Shown here piece after piece: positions 6,948 to 7,654 of a DNA stretch of 7,654 bases. Below the pieces are notes generated by a model. It made no database searches and had not been told where the DNA came from. It saw nothing but the letters and a program-made list of their open reading frames with translations. Made by a program: the position numbers and the translations under genes. The stretch comes from Lachnospiraceae bacterium (GTDB taxonomy: Bacteria; Bacillota; Clostridia; Lachnospirales; Lachnospiraceae): NCBI GenBank assembly GCA_020860745.1, contig JAJBTR010000043.1:1-7654 (forward strand), read 5' to 3'. The stretch's first letter is position 1; each line of letters begins with the position of its first letter.

Positions 6948-6976
6948 GTGCATCCCGCGGAGCGAGCGGCATTCAC
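6948..6976 (+). other. Imperfect hairpin after murE, not a clear terminator
   Basis: Bases 6948-6958 can pair with 6966-6976 in an 11-position stem with two mismatches and a seven-base loop, starting 12 bases after the murE stop. A second, overlapping option pairs 6973-6976 with 6992-6995 and 6978-6979 with 6990-6991. Neither is followed directly by a T-run; the nearest, TTTT at 7006-7009, lies too far away. It may be a weak terminator, an mRNA 3'-end structure, or part of a palindromic repeat. Confidence 0.3.
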
Positions 6977-7007
6977 AGGCTGGCTGACACCGTGAAAAGT
7001 AATAATT

Positions 7008-7037
7008 TTGATAGTAATCCCGATTTAAAGCTATGTT
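7008..7037 (+). promoter_or_regulatory. Alternative pyrH promoter (-35 TTGATA, -10 TATGTT)
   Basis: TTGATA at 7008-7013 matches five of six -35 bases, and TATGTT at 7032-7037 matches four of six -10 bases, with an 18-base spacer. It overlaps the region upstream of the extended -10 candidate. The surrounding AT-rich stretch (about 6996-7060) contrasts with the flanking GC-rich DNA, as expected for a promoter region. Confidence 0.3.
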
Positions 7038-7051
7038 TTTTGAAATGTTTG

Positions 7052-7060
7052 TGTTATCAT
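7052..7060 (+). promoter_or_regulatory. Candidate extended -10 promoter for pyrH
   Basis: TGTTATCAT combines the extended -10 TGn with TATCAT, which matches five of six bases of TATAAT. No good -35 lies at 16-18 bases, which extended -10 promoters tolerate. Transcription would start near 7067, giving a leader of about 125 nt before pyrH. The promoter would separate pyrH from the cell-wall genes. Confidence 0.4.
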
Positions 7061-7124
7061 GCAGATGTGGCGTGACGGCATACATGGCACGGTACCCTGG
7101 AATGACAGGTGAAGTTTAGAAATG

Positions 7125-7146
7125 ATTTTGCACAGAGAGGCAAAAT
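7125..7146 (+). promoter_or_regulatory. Leader hairpin with a PyrR-binding-loop-like apex ahead of pyrH
   Basis: ATTTTGC (7125-7131) pairs perfectly with GCAAAAT (7140-7146) around ACAGAGAG. The segment CAGAGAGG at 7133-7140 matches the CNGNGAGG core of the RNA loop bound by PyrR in pyrimidine-operon attenuators. The base before it is A (7132) where the consensus has C, so the closing pair would be A-G instead of C-G, and the usual internal bulge is missing. It sits 46-67 bases before the UMP kinase start. The stem is seen; PyrR binding is a hypothesis. Confidence 0.25.
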
Positions 7147-7151
7147 GATAC

Positions 7152-7167
7152 ATCCGGAGATCCGGAT
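7152..7167 (+). other. Small hairpin just upstream of the pyrH ribosome binding site
   Basis: ATCCGG (7152-7157) pairs with CCGGAT (7162-7167) around AGAT. It ends nine bases before the GAGGAGGA ribosome binding site. It could affect ribosome access or mRNA stability, but nothing ties it to a known element. Confidence 0.3.
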
Positions 7168-7176
7168 ATGGAGTCT

Positions 7177-7184
7177 GAGGAGGA
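7177..7184 (+). promoter_or_regulatory. Strong pyrH ribosome binding site
   Basis: GAGGAGGA, with its GGAGG core eight bases before the ATG at 7192, fixes the start. An in-frame ATG at 7168 also has a GGAG (7156-7159) eight bases ahead, but starting there would translate the stronger site itself and add eight acidic residues before the conserved MKRVLLKLSGEAL. Confidence 0.75.
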
Positions 7185-7191
7185 TTTCCTT

Positions 7192-7654
7192 ATGAAACGA
7201 GTGTTGTTAAAATTGAGCGGAGAGGCCCTGGCAGGTGATAAAAAGACAGGATTTGATGATGAGACGGTGTTTATGGTTGCAAACCAGGTCAGACAGCTTA
7301 TTGATCAGGGCATTGAGGTAGGTATTGTGATCGGCGGCGGCAATTTCTGGCGCGGACGTACCAGCGACAGCATTGACCGGACAAAGGCGGATCAGATCGG
7401 TATGCTGGCGACGATCATGAATTGTATCTATGTGTCGGAAATATTCCGGTCAGCGGGTATGATGACTAATGTGCTTACCCCCTTTGAGTGCGGTTCCTTT
7501 ACGAAGCTGTTTTTCAAGGATCGCGCGAACAAATATTTTGCGAAAGGAATGGTTGTCTTCTTTGCGGGAGGCACCGGACATCCTTATTTTTCCACGGATC
7601 CCGCTACGGTGCTTCGGGCAATCGAGATTGAGGCGGACGGTATTCTTCTGGCAA
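7192..7654 (+). CDS. pyrH: UMP kinase, N-terminal part (3' end outside window)
   Basis: UMP kinase phosphorylates UMP to UDP with ATP, the step feeding all UTP and CTP synthesis. The bacterial enzyme is a cytoplasmic homohexamer of the amino-acid-kinase fold, unrelated to eukaryotic UMP/CMP kinases. The window holds 154 codons of a protein that is normally about 230-240 residues. Family motifs are KLSGEAL (7-13), the nucleotide-binding IGGGNFWRGR (47-56), DQIGMLATIMN (67-77) in the UMP site region, and AGGTGHPYFSTD (125-136). The frame is intact to the window edge. Many bacteria place pyrH after rpsB-tsf and before frr; here murE precedes it, with a 256-base gap carrying its own promoter candidates and hairpins. 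That suggests an independent unit. frr would be the expected next gene, but it lies outside the window. Confidence 0.97.
   Translation, partial: MKRVLLKLSGEALAGDKKTGFDDETVFMVANQVRQLIDQGIEVGIVIGGGNFWRGRTSDSIDRTKADQIGMLATIMNCIYVSEIFRSAGMMTNVLTPFECGSFTKLFFKDRANKYFAKGMVVFFAGGTGHPYFSTDPATVLRAIEIEADGILLA

Overview
The window reads as a vegetative chromosomal segment from a low-GC Gram-positive (Firmicutes) bacterium of the Clostridia, most like a Lachnospiraceae member. The basis is a Gram-positive-type SpoIIIE/FtsK, strong AGGAGG-like ribosome binding sites, moderate GC content and peptidoglycan genes pointing to meso-diaminopimelate (meso-DAP) cross-linking. The taxonomic call is inference. All recognised genes lie on the + strand. 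No phage, IS, CRISPR, tRNA or rRNA is seen.

Layout: (1) 1-313, the 3' end of uppP, undecaprenyl-diphosphatase. (2) 314-604, a 291-base gap rich in complementary segments: a roughly 100-nt fold ending in a T-run, then a second fold with two mutually exclusive hairpins just before ftsK. (3) 605-3148, ftsK/spoIIIE DNA translocase. (4) 3188-4420, an unnamed membrane protein with an N-terminal zinc ribbon, one membrane segment, TPR-like repeats and two beta-hexosaminidase-C-terminal-like modules. (5) 4513-5361, dapF. (6) 5466-6935, murE. (7) 6936-7191, a leader region with candidate promoters and several hairpins. (8) 7192 to the end, the 5' part of pyrH (UMP kinase).

The gaps from ftsK to murE are 39, 92 and 104 bases with no convincing terminator, so these four genes are probably co-transcribed. 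The theme is the cell envelope and division. DapF makes meso-DAP, MurE adds it to the UDP-MurNAc-dipeptide, UppP recycles the lipid carrier, and FtsK clears DNA from the septum. pyrH probably starts a new unit, because a plausible extended -10 promoter and a leader of about 125 nt precede it.

The coding genes are mostly well known. The most interesting material is the folded intergenic DNA before ftsK, the unnamed zinc-ribbon/TPR protein inside the cell-wall operon, mixed signatures in MurE, and a PyrR-loop-like hairpin ahead of pyrH. The RNA folds were found by hand pairing and are hypotheses.
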